Part shown: positions 8,931 to 17,894 of the stretch, one piece after another
How positions within the stretch are numbered: position 1 is the first letter of the stretch
Layout of the letters: each line of letters begins with the position of its first letter
From: Deltaproteobacteria bacterium
GTDB taxonomy: Bacteria > JAGRBM01 > JAHCIT01
NCBI GenBank assembly: GCA_026129095.1
Contig: JAHCIT010000009.1
Coordinates: forward strand, 62,001-126,000
Direction of reading: 5' to 3'
Length of the DNA: 64,000 nt
Translations under genes and position numbers: made by a program
The notes under the pieces: model-generated
What the model was told of the DNA's origin: nothing
Database searches by the model: none
The model's input: only the letters and a program-made list of their open reading frames with translations

Positions 8931-10169
8931 ATGCCGGAAGCATATATTCTCGGAGCCACCCGCACTGCCATGGGCAAGAAGAAGGGAACCCTCAAGGAAA
9001 CCCACCCGATGGATCTCGCCGTCACGGCCCTGAACGGCCTCAAGGACCAGTGCAAGCTGAATAACGAAACCCTGAAGCAGATCGACGACGTGATCATGGG
9101 CTGCGTCACCCAGACGGGCGAGCAGGGGACGAACATCTCCCGCGGCGCGGTGCTGGCGGCCGGCTGGCCGATCGAGGTGTCGGGCGTCACGATCAACCGG
9201 TTCTGCGGTTCAGGCCAGCAGGCGGTCAATTTCGCAGCGCAGGCGGTGATGTCGGGCGCGCAGGACCTGGTGGTCGGCGCCGGTGTGGAGCACATGACCC
9301 GGGCCCCGATGGGCGCCGACATGGGCCCACCAGCCCGCTCCCTGCTCTCCAAGTATTCGCTCGTGCCGCAGGGCGTCTCTGCCGAGATGATCGCCGAGAA
9401 GTGGAAGTTCACCCGCCAGCAACTCGACGAATTCTCCCTCAAGTCGCAGCAGAACGCCCACAAGGCAATCAGCGGCGGCCACTTCCGGAACGAGATTACC
9501 CCGCTCAAGGTGAAGGTGGACCAGGGCACGGCTGACGCCTACAAGGCCCACCTCCTCAAGTTCATGCCCGAAGCCGAGGCGGCCAAACGGTTCGGCGAGG
9601 CGAAAGATGGCAAGGTGGAAGTCACCTTCGATACCGACGAGCATCCGCGCCCGGAAACGACGCTGGAGGGCCTCGCCAAGCTGAAGCTGGTCTTCAAGCC
9701 GACTGGCGTCATCCACGCAGGCAACTCGTCCGGTATCGTGGACGGGGCCTCGGCCGTCCTCATCGGCACCGAGCAGAAGGCCAAGGAACTGGGTCTCAAA
9801 CCCCGTGCCCGTATCGTGGCGATGGCGGTGGCCGGTTCCGAACCGGTCATCATGCTCACCGGCCCTATTCCAGCCACGCAGAAGTGCCTCAAGAAGGCTG
9901 GCATGAAGATCGACCAGATCGACGTCATCGAGATCAACGAGGCATTCGCGCCGGTTCCGCTCTGCACGATCCAGGACACGGGCATGGACCCGGCCAGGGT
10001 GAATGTGAACGGCGGCGCCATCGCCCTCGGCCATCCGCTCGGCGCAACCGGCTCCCGGCTCATCGCGACGCTGGTGAACGAGCTTGAGCGCAGCCAGAAG
10101 CGCTATGGCCTTGCGACCATGTGCATCGGCTTTGGCATGGGCATCACGACGATCATCGAACGCGTGTAA
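8931..10169 (+). CDS. thiolase family protein (acetyl-CoA C-acetyltransferase-like)
   Basis: 412 residues from ATG 8931, set by AAGGAG 11 bases upstream; the open frame extends 32 codons further but without family character. It catalyses Claisen condensation or thiolytic cleavage of acyl-CoA. Catalytic set is complete: nucleophile C92 in NRFCGSGQQ, H368 in GHPLGATG, and C398 in MCIGFGMG. NEAFAPVPL fits the NEAFA signature. Substrate chain length cannot be told. Neighbours include methylmalonyl-CoA mutase upstream; 3-hydroxyacyl-CoA and acyl-CoA dehydrogenases are encoded near 59-61 kb, so the set could serve beta-oxidation or C4-CoA metabolism. It has its own promoter candidate and a terminator at 10202. 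Confidence 0.95.
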   Translation: MPEAYILGATRTAMGKKKGTLKETHPMDLAVTALNGLKDQCKLNNETLKQIDDVIMGCVTQTGEQGTNISRGAVLAAGWPIEVSGVTINRFCGSGQQAVNFAAQAVMSGAQDLVVGAGVEHMTRAPMGADMGPPARSLLSKYSLVPQGVSAEMIAEKWKFTRQQLDEFSLKSQQNAHKAISGGHFRNEITPLKVKVDQGTADAYKAHLLKFMPEAEAAKRFGEAKDGKVEVTFDTDEHPRPETTLEGLAKLKLVFKPTGVIHAGNSSGIVDGASAVLIGTEQKAKELGLKPRARIVAMAVAGSEPVIMLTGPIPATQKCLKKAGMKIDQIDVIEINEAFAPVPLCTIQDTGMDPARVNVNGGAIALGHPLGATGSRLIATLVNELERSQKRYGLATMCIGFGMGITTIIERV

Positions 10170-10201
10170 TTACGGCCTGATGGCCGCTATCCAGAACAGG
10201 G

Positions 10202-10230
10202 CGCCGGTTCCTTCCATGGGACCGGCGTTT
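10202..10230 (+). terminator. Rho-independent terminator-like hairpin after thiolase
   Basis: CGCCGGTTCC, loop ttccat, GGGACCGGCG: a 10-bp stem with one G-U pair, followed by TTTCTGTTT. It lies 32 bases after the thiolase stop and before the transglutaminase-like start. Confidence 0.7.
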
Positions 10231-10281
10231 CTGTTTGCCGTTCCGGCAGAGCCGGTGTCACAATCCGGCGCAGGAGATCGT

Positions 10282-10968
10282 ATGGAAGCCAGTTCCAGCC
10301 AGCCGGAAAAATGCCTGGGCCCGACCGCATTCATCGACTCGGCGAGCCCCGAAGTCCGGGCCTATGTGGAAGGAAAGATTTCCGGGCTGACGAACCCCGC
10401 CGAGAAGGCAAAAGCCCTGTTCTATGGCGTCCGTGACGATATCCACTACGACCCGTACTGTTTTGACGGAACGCTGAACTCATTCATCGCCAGCAAGGTA
10501 ATCGGGCGCAGCCGCGGATTTTGCGTTCCCAAAGCGGTTGTCCTCGCTGCCACACTGAGGGCGGCCGGCATCCCGGCCCGCCTCGGTTTCGCCGATGTTC
10601 GCAACCACCTGACCACCGACAAGCTTCGCTCCCGGATGGGTGGCATCGATGTCTTCGTCTTCCACGGCTATACGGAGGCCTGGCTGGACGGCCGGTGGAT
10701 CAAGGTAACGCCGACCTTCAACCTGTCGCTGTGCGAGAAGTTCGGCGTGAAACCCCTCGATTGGGACGGCAGAACCGATGCCATCTTCCATCCGTTCGAT
10801 TCCACCGGACGCAAGCACATGGAATATGTCCGCGACCGTGGCCAGTTCGACGATCTTCCGCTCGCCGAGATCCTGACCGCCTGGAAAGAGATTTACGGAA
10901 ACTCGCTGGTGGAAAACGGCCTGCCCGGCGGGGATTTCGCCGCCGAGGCCCGTCCGATCAGCAGCTAG
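10282..10968 (+). CDS. transglutaminase-like cysteine protein
   Basis: 228 residues from ATG 10282 with GGAG 5 bases upstream; the frame is open further upstream but would overlap the thiolase gene. Transglutaminase-like superfamily: C81 in SRGFCVPKAV with the following helix LAATLRAAGIPARLGF, then H128 in VFHGYTEAWLDGRW. The usual catalytic Asp position (vDpT in many members) reads KVTPTFN, so the third residue is unclear. There is no signal peptide, so it is cytoplasmic. Substrate is unknown; members act as peptidases, amidases or are inactive. It sits alone between a terminator and the convergent DUF1302 gene. Confidence 0.8.
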   Translation: MEASSSQPEKCLGPTAFIDSASPEVRAYVEGKISGLTNPAEKAKALFYGVRDDIHYDPYCFDGTLNSFIASKVIGRSRGFCVPKAVVLAATLRAAGIPARLGFADVRNHLTTDKLRSRMGGIDVFVFHGYTEAWLDGRWIKVTPTFNLSLCEKFGVKPLDWDGRTDAIFHPFDSTGRKHMEYVRDRGQFDDLPLAEILTAWKEIYGNSLVENGLPGGDFAAEARPISS

Positions 10969-10986
10969 CCCGGCGGCCTGCCGGTC

Positions 10987-12393
10987 TTACCAGCTGTATT
11001 TCAGCGCCATCCGAACGCGGTCATCCCGGTCAAACACGCTGAAGAACGACTGGGGATTGGTCCTGTCGCCACCGACAATATCCCCGCCACCGATTATTTC
11101 GAAACCATCCACGGGACTCCAGTTGAACTCCGGCTGGACCAGGTAGTCGCCGTTCTGGGCATTGACGAAGAACGGCGTTTGGACCTTGAGGTATTCGGTG
11201 AACTTCCATGTGGCCGTACCGACAAAGGCATACCGGTAGAAGTGGATCAGGTTTATCCCCTCCTTCTGGTTGATCGTCGCACCCTTGCGGGGAAGCTCCT
11301 CGTCAATGGCGACCTGGGCGATAAGCGTGAGGTCCGAGTCGCCGATGATGTTGGTGAACTCGTAGTCGAAGCCGGTGGTCACCTTGAGATATGGATCGTC
11401 CACCCGCGGATCGGTCCCCTTGCGGTCTTCGGTAAAAAAGTAGGCCGCCTCGGTCCGGATCCCCAGCTTCCCGAACAGCTTGACGAAGTCGAAACCGATC
11501 ATGTGGACACGGTGATAAAACAGCGCCATCTGGATATCGGGGTCGCCAAAATAGGTGTTCGGTGGCGGTCCCGGCGGCGGGTTGGCGGGCGCAGGCGGAG
11601 TCATCTGGAACGATGTCGGAACCCGGTTAAAGAACGAGGCGTAGCTCGCGCTGACGTCCCATCCATCAAAGGAACCGCTGATCCGGATACCTCCCTCCGA
11701 TCTCCTGAGCGAATTGGGGAGGTTCGCACCATCGCTCACGCGGAACCCATCCAGCGAGTCCACCAGTTCCTGTGGTGCTCCGTTGTTCAGCATTTCCTGG
11801 CCGAGTTGCCGGTAGACATTTTCCGCATGGAAAAAGCGGTTGTGGCGTTCTCCGAACGGAAAGATGTCGGGGACAAAATAAGGCACGAAGACGCCCTGCA
11901 CCGTCAGTGGACCGAGGCCGGTAAAGTCGGCCCGGAGCCCCAAAACGCCTTCCTCCGTATCGAGGAAAAAGTCCGAGTAGTCACGCCGGCGCCACACGTC
12001 GGTCGGCCTTACCGTATCGGCCTGCCCCCAGGTGACGATCTGTTTTCCAAACCGAAGGTCGAAATCGCCCTTTGTCACCTGCCCGTAGCCCTCATTGAAA
12101 TAGACCCGGTGACGGTAGGAATCACGCCGCGTGACATCAGTATAGGCCTCGGGCGTCAAGCGGATACGGAACTCATCGGTCAGGTCAAAAGTCAGTTCCA
12201 TCTGCGCACGGAGCTCGTTGTTGGTATTGTCGAACAGTGGCTGGTGATCCAGCAGGAAACTCTTGTGCTGGTACTGGAGAAATCCCCGGAACGTCACCTT
12301 GTCCCACTCCACGGCGCTGGCCACACCGGGCAGCCCGGCAATCATTACCAGTCCAGCACAGGCCATCCACATCCGGTTGGTCATCGCTTCCAT
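10987..12393 (-). CDS. DUF1302-like outer-membrane beta-barrel protein
   Basis: 468 residues from ATG 12393; a second ATG three codons on is equally possible. The signal peptide ends near VASA/V. The rest is beta-strand rich, with alternating aromatic strands (FRGFLQYQHKSFL, VYFNEGYGQV) and KQIVTWGQADTVRPTDVWRRRD, a segment typical of DUF1302 proteins. It ends KYSW, an aromatic C-terminus as recognised by BAM. A Pro-rich loop (PPAPANPPPGPPP) lies mid-protein. Last gene of a four-gene minus-strand operon (TetR, LolA-like, MMPL, this barrel). The context suggests it is the outer-membrane component of a lipid or hydrophobe transport system. Confidence 0.85.
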   Translation of the reverse strand: MEAMTNRMWMACAGLVMIAGLPGVASAVEWDKVTFRGFLQYQHKSFLLDHQPLFDNTNNELRAQMELTFDLTDEFRIRLTPEAYTDVTRRDSYRHRVYFNEGYGQVTKGDFDLRFGKQIVTWGQADTVRPTDVWRRRDYSDFFLDTEEGVLGLRADFTGLGPLTVQGVFVPYFVPDIFPFGERHNRFFHAENVYRQLGQEMLNNGAPQELVDSLDGFRVSDGANLPNSLRRSEGGIRISGSFDGWDVSASYASFFNRVPTSFQMTPPAPANPPPGPPPNTYFGDPDIQMALFYHRVHMIGFDFVKLFGKLGIRTEAAYFFTEDRKGTDPRVDDPYLKVTTGFDYEFTNIIGDSDLTLIAQVAIDEELPRKGATINQKEGINLIHFYRYAFVGTATWKFTEYLKVQTPFFVNAQNGDYLVQPEFNWSPVDGFEIIGGGDIVGGDRTNPQSFFSVFDRDDRVRMALKYSW

Positions 12394-12414
12394 CCCCCTG
12401 CGAGCCTGTGAGAC

Positions 12415-15081
12415 TTATGCGGCCTTTGACGGAGGCTCGCCAGCCGGTTCCGCGCCCGTAACGGAACTGGCATCCGATGGCTTGCCGTACGGCCGGAGAA
12501 TCTGGAACAGGACCGGCAGGAACAGCATTGTCGCACCAATGGCCAGGAACATGTTCATGGCTGAAAGCATGCCAAAGTTGCGTGTCGGGTAAAAACTGCC
12601 GAACATCATCACGCCAAAGCCGAACACCAGAATGAAACCAGCAGCGAACAGTGCGCGGCCCACATGCTGTGCTGTGTAATGGATGGCATTCCGGTAGTCG
12701 TTGCCGCTTTCTCCAATCGCCGTCTCGAAACGGGCGAGATAGTGAATGGCGTTGTCGACCGCCAGACCCAGCACCATGCCGGCTATCAGGATCGTTGCGG
12801 GGTCCAGCTTCCAGCCGACGAAGCCCATCATCCCGCCTGTCACGGCGAGGGGGAACACCGTCGGGACCATACCCATCAGCGAACGCTTGAGTGACCGGGT
12901 CATGAAGATCAGACACAAGAGCACAAGCGCGAACGACTGTGAAAATGACTTCAGCAGTGTCTCCAGAAAATTGCGGTCCAGAATGCTGTACAGCGGGATC
13001 AGGCCGGTGATCTTGTAAACCGGAGCATCGCCGCTTTTCCGGACCGAAGAAACGAACGCGAACGGGTCGCCCGACCTGAAGCCGGGCTGTAGCTGGGTAA
13101 AGTCGACCCGCCTGATGTCAGGAAGCAGCTGGGAAATATCCGCCGTGATTTCCTTCACCATGAGCTTAAACTCGGACGATTGCGTCTGGCTGGAACGGAT
13201 TGTTACCCGGATCCGCGAATAGTCGTAGTTCACGAATGACTTGATATCCTTGTCACCTGACAGCTCGGCAAGCAGCAGATATTGCGCGATCAGTTCCTCC
13301 GAATCCGGAACCTTGAAATAGGACTCATCACCGCCGTGCATCGCCCGATGGATCTGCTTCAGGTACACCGTATGGCTGAACACCGTCGAGACATGCGGCC
13401 GTGCCTTCACCGTTTCCACCAGCGAATCGACTCGTTTCAGCACGTCCGGGTTTTTCGCGAAATTCTCATCCCCTTCGAAAATGACCTCAATATTGGAAAG
13501 GCCTGTCAGCTCGTCCTGGACGGCCGTCATGGCGTACTGGACGTAGTGGGTGTCCGGGATGAAATCGAGATTGTTCGATTCAATCTTGATCTTCGAGGCA
13601 CCCCACACCGATACGCCCGTCACTGCCACCAGGACAACGATGATGGCAGCCCGGAACCTGATGGTGGCGTTGGCCATTCCTTCCAGGAACCTGGACAGCA
13701 TCCCGGAACGGAGGGTTTCCAGTTGTTCCGGCTTGGGTTCACGAAGGAACAGCCGGACCGGCCCTCCCAGAATCCGGGCTAGCAGGCTCGTTTCATGACT
13801 CCGGGTCCATTGCTCAATCCGGTCCAGTGCCGAGATGATCGCCGGTACCAGGCTGAACGTGAGGATGTAGGCCACCAGCGCACCGAATGCCGCACAAAGT
13901 CCAAACCACCGCATCGGCGGCACATAGGCGAAAGAAAAGGTAACGAAGCCGAAGAATGTCGTAATGGAGGTAAACAGACACGGCCAGTTCACCTGCCGGG
14001 CGGCCTCCAGAATGGCATCCATCCGCGACACGCCCGGACGCCGCTGGAGGAAATAGGCAGACAGGATGTGCACTGAATCACCCACACAGGCGACAATCAG
14101 CACGGGTGCCGTCATGCCCACCAGCATGTTCATCTTCTGTCCGGCGATCACGTACAGGCCCCACACGATGCTGACCACAGCCATCATGAGGCCCATCGGT
14201 ATGAAGGCCATCGGGATACTGCGGAACATGAGGAGCAGCACGACGATGATCACCGCCAGCGTGAGCGGAGTCATCTCCTGCTGGTCGGCGACCGAAAGCG
14301 CGTCGAATTCGTAGTCGAATATCGGAATACCCGCGAGATAGAACTGGATAGGAGCGTTCTTGAACTCGTCCTCGCGAAAATCAATCAGCGCATTGGTGTT
14401 CTCGGAGAACACCACGCCCATATCCTTGAATTGCTCCTCCAGACGCCTGAGCGCCGCCTTTGAATCCTCCGTGAGCTTCCGCTTGATGCCCATGTCGTCG
14501 GTGGCGACAATCCGGCCGAAAACCGCTGCGAAATTGCCATCGGGAGAGATCAGGTTCCCGACCATGTTTTCGTCTGCCATGGCCCGTTCGCGGGCAAAGG
14601 CTATTTCCTCCGGAGTGAACTCCGCATCCTCGGGAAACAGGGGCTCTATCCGGAGCTCAAACTGCTCCTGGCCATCCTCGTCGAGAATTTTCTCGCCCCT
14701 GACGTTATTCATCGAGAGGATCGACTTCACATCCTCGATGTTCTGGATTTTCTCCAGTTCAGCCTCGACCGCCCTGATAATTTCCAGCGTCTCCCTGTTG
14801 AAGATGCCGTTGCGTGCCTTGATTGCGACAACAACGTTTTCATCGGATTCGAACTCGTCCTTGAAAACGTCGTAGTAGGCGTAGCTAAGGTCATGTCTGG
14901 GGAACCAGATACGGGAGGAGTTGTCCTGGTCCTCAATGTGCTTCCCCACCTGGTAACCGAGTGGCACCATGATGAACAGGATTCCCAGCAGCACCCAGAA
15001 GGGGTTGCGCACACTGAAACGCGACAGGGCGTTGATTGAGGACTCAACCAGATTTCTCACAGGTGTTGCTCCCGGCGGCAT
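12415..15081 (-). CDS. MMPL/RND-family exporter
   Basis: 888 residues with two similar halves, each a membrane helix, a large periplasmic domain and a bundle of membrane helices. Helix blocks lie at about 25-45, 265-425 (LTLAVIIVVLLLMF and following), 490-510 and 735-870. Proton-relay-type acidic residues occur in ACVGDSVHILSAY (first half) and GLAVDNAIHYLARF (second half), the usual RND/MMPL positions. It lacks the MFP and TolC partners of drug-efflux RND pumps. The LolA-like gene upstream and DUF1302 barrel downstream instead match MMPL systems that move lipids across the envelope. Spacing to the barrel gene is 21 bases. Substrate not identifiable. Confidence 0.92.
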   Translation of the reverse strand: MPPGATPVRNLVESSINALSRFSVRNPFWVLLGILFIMVPLGYQVGKHIEDQDNSSRIWFPRHDLSYAYYDVFKDEFESDENVVVAIKARNGIFNRETLEIIRAVEAELEKIQNIEDVKSILSMNNVRGEKILDEDGQEQFELRIEPLFPEDAEFTPEEIAFARERAMADENMVGNLISPDGNFAAVFGRIVATDDMGIKRKLTEDSKAALRRLEEQFKDMGVVFSENTNALIDFREDEFKNAPIQFYLAGIPIFDYEFDALSVADQQEMTPLTLAVIIVVLLLMFRSIPMAFIPMGLMMAVVSIVWGLYVIAGQKMNMLVGMTAPVLIVACVGDSVHILSAYFLQRRPGVSRMDAILEAARQVNWPCLFTSITTFFGFVTFSFAYVPPMRWFGLCAAFGALVAYILTFSLVPAIISALDRIEQWTRSHETSLLARILGGPVRLFLREPKPEQLETLRSGMLSRFLEGMANATIRFRAAIIVVLVAVTGVSVWGASKIKIESNNLDFIPDTHYVQYAMTAVQDELTGLSNIEVIFEGDENFAKNPDVLKRVDSLVETVKARPHVSTVFSHTVYLKQIHRAMHGGDESYFKVPDSEELIAQYLLLAELSGDKDIKSFVNYDYSRIRVTIRSSQTQSSEFKLMVKEITADISQLLPDIRRVDFTQLQPGFRSGDPFAFVSSVRKSGDAPVYKITGLIPLYSILDRNFLETLLKSFSQSFALVLLCLIFMTRSLKRSLMGMVPTVFPLAVTGGMMGFVGWKLDPATILIAGMVLGLAVDNAIHYLARFETAIGESGNDYRNAIHYTAQHVGRALFAAGFILVFGFGVMMFGSFYPTRNFGMLSAMNMFLAIGATMLFLPVLFQILRPYGKPSDASSVTGAEPAGEPPSKAA

Positions 15082-15117
15082 CTCGCCACGGATTTTCAGT
15101 CAGGCAGCAGTGGACGG

Positions 15118-15924
15118 CTAGTTCTTCTCAAGTTCGCGACGGGTAAAGCGCGAGACTTCCAGCCCCGTATTGATCTTCGTATCCGAATACTCGATGGTCG
15201 TCGTGTGACCGGACTTGAGTGTGCGCATCTCGATCCGCTCGGCCCGCCACAACTTTCCATAAGGCTTGATGTTCAGGGCCTTGAACTCCTTGATATGCTC
15301 GTCCTTCTTGTTGAAGTAGTCGCTCGCCAGAACGATGTAGCGCTCGGGATCGACCTTTCCGACGATCTTTCCATACGCCGTTTCCTTGATCTTTTTGGGG
15401 CTCTTGGGGACTGACTCCACGATCCAGACCTTTCGGCCCTCGTAGGCTTCCTCACCAATCTTCTTGTGGTCCCAGTCCTTTTCGTCGAAGGCTTCCATGT
15501 CCTCGAACGAAAAATCAGTCCCCATGAACGAGTCGCTCTTGTCGGATGACGATATCCGTCGGGTCCGCTTCAGCGCCGGCAGATAGAGGAACTGGTCGTC
15601 ATCCCGGTCGCTGAACTCCTCGGTGAGAAGCCCTGTGCCCGCAACGTCACCGGGGGCGATGAACCGGACCAGCGAGTAGTCGTTATCGTCGTCCTTGCGC
15701 TTGGTCCAGATGATGATGCGGCGCTCGCGGGTCGTGCCGTTCTTGTTGATGAGCGTCATCTTCGCTTCACGGGTCTCGTCGTCAGACCGGTTCAGCTTGT
15801 CCGCCCGCCGCATCAGTTCATTCGCATCCGCAGGCGGAGGAAGAACTGCTTCATCCGCCCGTGCGGCGCCAGCACATGCAAAAACAACCCCGAACATCAC
15901 CGCTGCCAGCATCCGGTTTCTCAT
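15118..15924 (-). CDS. outer membrane lipoprotein-sorting (LolA-like) periplasmic protein
   Basis: 268 residues. The ATG at 15924 overlaps the TetR stop by one base (TGATG), implying translational coupling; a TTG one codon earlier is less likely. The signal peptide ends near ARA/D. The mature chain matches the LolA-like fold used with MMPL transporters: NELMRRADKLNRSDDE, GTGLLTEEFSDRDDDQFLYL (part), KRTRRISSSDKSDSFMGTDF (part) and WIVESVPKS. A strand-rich half-barrel is expected, able to hold an acyl chain in the periplasm. It is too diverged to be housekeeping LolA; it probably shuttles lipid between the MMPL exporter and the DUF1302 barrel. Confidence 0.88.
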   Translation of the reverse strand: MRNRMLAAVMFGVVFACAGAARADEAVLPPPADANELMRRADKLNRSDDETREAKMTLINKNGTTRERRIIIWTKRKDDDNDYSLVRFIAPGDVAGTGLLTEEFSDRDDDQFLYLPALKRTRRISSSDKSDSFMGTDFSFEDMEAFDEKDWDHKKIGEEAYEGRKVWIVESVPKSPKKIKETAYGKIVGKVDPERYIVLASDYFNKKDEHIKEFKALNIKPYGKLWRAERIEMRTLKSGHTTTIEYSDTKINTGLEVSRFTRRELEKN

Positions 15925-16622
15925 CAATGTCTCTCTTCCTCTCCGGACCCTGTACCGGAGCCTGTGTGCTTTTCTCCGGCGGAGAATTCCGCCGTGACTA
16001 TTCCTGTCCGGGCAATCCCGTACCGCCGCCGGATCATTTCCCCGACGGGCAAATCCTCGCCCGTCAGCATCCGCTCCATGAATACCGAGTTGTAGGATGC
16101 CTCGACCATCGCGGTAATGTCGGATGTGTCCAGTTCCGGACGAATCTCGCCGGTAGCCTTGCCCTCTTCGATCGTCTGGCAGAGCCGTTCGATGACGGCC
16201 AGAAACTTTTGCCGGTCGAGACGGAGCCGTTCGGGCCCCTGCGTGTAGTCCTGGATACTGAGCAGATCGAGGAACTGCCGGCGCTGCTCGGCCTCGCGCC
16301 CCATGAGCCGTGCCATCGTGTCGAGCCGGGCGACCGGTGGCAGATGGGCCACCGTCTCCCAGTAGCCGAGAACCACTTCCAGGTATTCCTCGGTATAGGC
16401 GGAGAGAAAATCGGCCTTGCTCGGGAAGTAGTTGAAAACGGTCGCCCGGGAGACCCCGGCCTCCTGGGCGATGTCGTCGGCCGAGACCTTGTCGTAGCCC
16501 CGCTCGCCGAACAGCCGGATAGCCGTGTCGTAAATCCGGCCCCGGTTTTCCAGTTTCTTCTGGTCCCGGCGGCCCCGGATCGGCTCGGTGGCCAGAGACG
16601 ATATTTTTAGACTTGGGTCCAT
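15924..16622 (-). CDS. TetR/AcrR-family transcriptional regulator
   Basis: 232 residues from ATG 16622. The N-terminal HTH is clear: RIYDTAIRLFGERGYDKVSADDIAQEAGVSRATVFNYF spans about residues 28-66. The C-terminal ligand domain is helical and ends in a Gly/Ser/Glu tail. First gene of the operon with the LolA-like, MMPL and DUF1302 genes, so it probably autoregulates the cluster in response to a lipid or hydrophobic effector. Two copies of a related dyad lie over and just upstream of its start codon (16608 and 16647), good candidate operators. Confidence 0.95.
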   Translation of the reverse strand: MDPSLKISSLATEPIRGRRDQKKLENRGRIYDTAIRLFGERGYDKVSADDIAQEAGVSRATVFNYFPSKADFLSAYTEEYLEVVLGYWETVAHLPPVARLDTMARLMGREAEQRRQFLDLLSIQDYTQGPERLRLDRQKFLAVIERLCQTIEEGKATGEIRPELDTSDITAMVEASYNSVFMERMLTGEDLPVGEMIRRRYGIARTGIVTAEFSAGEKHTGSGTGSGEEERH

Positions 16623-16660
16623 CTCTGAACGCTTCTATCGAATAGTTAGACTTGAGTCAA
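16608..16660. promoter_or_regulatory. paired candidate TetR operator boxes
   Basis: TAGACTTGGGTCCA at 16608-16621 (over the TetR start codon) and TAGACTTGAGTCAA at 16647-16660 are near-identical boxes 39 bases apart. The second contains the perfect dyad CTTGA-g-TCAAG. Duplicated dyads at the head of a TetR-led operon suggest autorepression. Not experimentally supported. Confidence 0.45.
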
Positions 16661-16733
16661 GGATTATAGTGCCCCAAAAGCACTGTTTTTCTTAATTTTC
16701 GGGATTGTGGCGTTGGATGTCTGCGTTTCGGAC

Positions 16734-16773
16734 CCGTGGTGAGGCGTGGCCAGCCGTGGTGAAGCGTGGTCAG
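16734..16773. repeat. 20-bp tandem duplication in intergenic gap
   Basis: Two adjacent 20-base copies beginning CCGTGGTGA differ at two positions. They lie in the 450-base gap 16623-17072. Apart from the operator boxes on the left and an AT-rich promoter candidate on the right, I see no gene in that gap. Confidence 0.8.
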
Positions 16774-16972
16774 CATGGAAATGACCACTTACGTCGTCCT
16801 TGGATTCCAAAGCTTTTCCTCCCCTAGGGTTTCATCTCCAGAAACCCTGTTTCGCCCATCCAACCCAACGTACCCCAAACCGGAACAGCCCCCTGCTCCA
16901 GGGCGGGTAAATGCTCAGGGTTGGAACACTGCGTTATCAATATAACTATTTGTATTCATTTGATTTTTAAGT

Positions 16973-17005
16973 TTGGCACATCATTTGTAATACATAAATT
17001 GCCAA
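16973..17005 (+). promoter_or_regulatory. candidate promoter/operator before the small lipoprotein gene
   Basis: An AT-rich block (about 16930-17000) stands out from GC-rich surroundings. TTGGCA (16973), 16 bases, then TAAATT (16995) resembles a sigma-70 promoter about 70 bases before the ATG at 17073. TTGGCA also forms an inverted repeat with TGCCAA (17000), a possible operator. Confidence 0.35.
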
Positions 17006-17072
17006 CCGGCTCCGCCCCCTCCCCCGCAAGGAGCACACGAAACAGGGGCAAGAGACACGGAGGAAACTGACC

Positions 17073-17642
17073 ATGAAGACCCGCAAGACCACCCTGACTG
17101 CCTTTTCCGCCCTCGCCGCCCTGTTCCTGACAGCCGGCTGCGCCGAATCGGTGATCGTTGCCAGCACGCTCGTGGCCCCGACTGCCGCCACCGGCGCGTC
17201 GGCCCTGATGGCCATGAAGACCGGCGAAACGATGCGCACCACCAAGTGGTACGACGGCATCGAGCGGTTCGACAACCAGGATGCCGAGGCGATCCGTTAT
17301 GCCCGCCTGCAGGACGCGGCCCGCGAGATCGAGTCCCGCATGGGCGTCAAGGTGAGCCCCGAGGAAGTGGATGTTCTGGCTACCCTCTACAGGGCCCGGA
17401 ACGCCGACCTGGAAACCTTCGCCAAGGACCGGCGGCTCACCCGCGCCCAGATCGACGAGGCACTGAAGATGCTCCGCAAGAAGGGCCTCATCACCGTCAT
17501 CGACCAGCCCGGCCGGCCCGGCGGATTCGTGGCCATGGCGACTCCGAAGGCCACCGCCCTGGGTGATCCGATGCAGCTGGGCCGCGATCCCGGCGAGAGC
17601 CCCCCGGTGTTCGTGATGAACGCCGCCGGCGAGGGCCGCTGA
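17073..17642 (+). CDS. small lipoprotein with helical, winged-helix-like C-terminal half
   Basis: 189 residues from ATG 17073, with GGAGG 8-9 bases upstream. The lipobox LTAGC puts the lipidated Cys at 23. Residues 24-50 are small and hydrophobic (VIVASTLVAPTAATGASAL). Residues about 85-145 look like a helix-turn-helix/winged-helix unit: SPEEVDVLATLYRA, then LTRAQIDEALKMLRKKGLIT. A DNA-binding fold is odd in a lipoprotein; it may serve as a protein-interaction module. No named family recognised. A 64-residue gene and a strong terminator follow, so they probably form a two-gene transcript. Confidence 0.75.
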   Translation: MKTRKTTLTAFSALAALFLTAGCAESVIVASTLVAPTAATGASALMAMKTGETMRTTKWYDGIERFDNQDAEAIRYARLQDAAREIESRMGVKVSPEEVDVLATLYRARNADLETFAKDRRLTRAQIDEALKMLRKKGLITVIDQPGRPGGFVAMATPKATALGDPMQLGRDPGESPPVFVMNAAGEGR

Positions 17643-17684
17643 CCACCCCGACCGCCAAACCATCAAAGCAAGGACGTAGAAGCC

Positions 17685-17879
17685 ATGAACGAGAACGAAT
17701 ACTGCAAGCTCCTCGCCAGGATCCGCGAAATCAGAAACCGGGTAAAAGCCCACGGCGAAGGAAGGGCCAGCGGAACGGACGTCGCCCCGGTGATCCCCCT
17801 GGACCCCGCGCAACGGCGGCCGGATCCGGCAACGGCCCTGAACCTGCCCGTCATCGACCAGCGGATCGCCTACCTCTAG
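17685..17879 (+). CDS. small hypothetical protein (64 aa)
   Basis: ATG 17685 follows AAGGA by about 10 bases and starts 42 bases after the lipoprotein gene. The N-terminal third is a basic amphipathic helix (YCKLLARIREIRNRVKAH); the rest is Pro-rich with no membrane segment. No family recognised. Reality is supported by the ribosome site, position and the terminator immediately after its stop. Confidence 0.5.
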   Translation: MNENEYCKLLARIREIRNRVKAHGEGRASGTDVAPVIPLDPAQRRPDPATALNLPVIDQRIAYL

Positions 17880-17894
17880 CAGCGCCGGAAACAG

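Noticed and set aside
11179-12411. 410-codon plus-strand frame opposite the DUF1302 gene
   Set aside because: Antisense shadow; minus-strand protein has signal peptide and barrel features.
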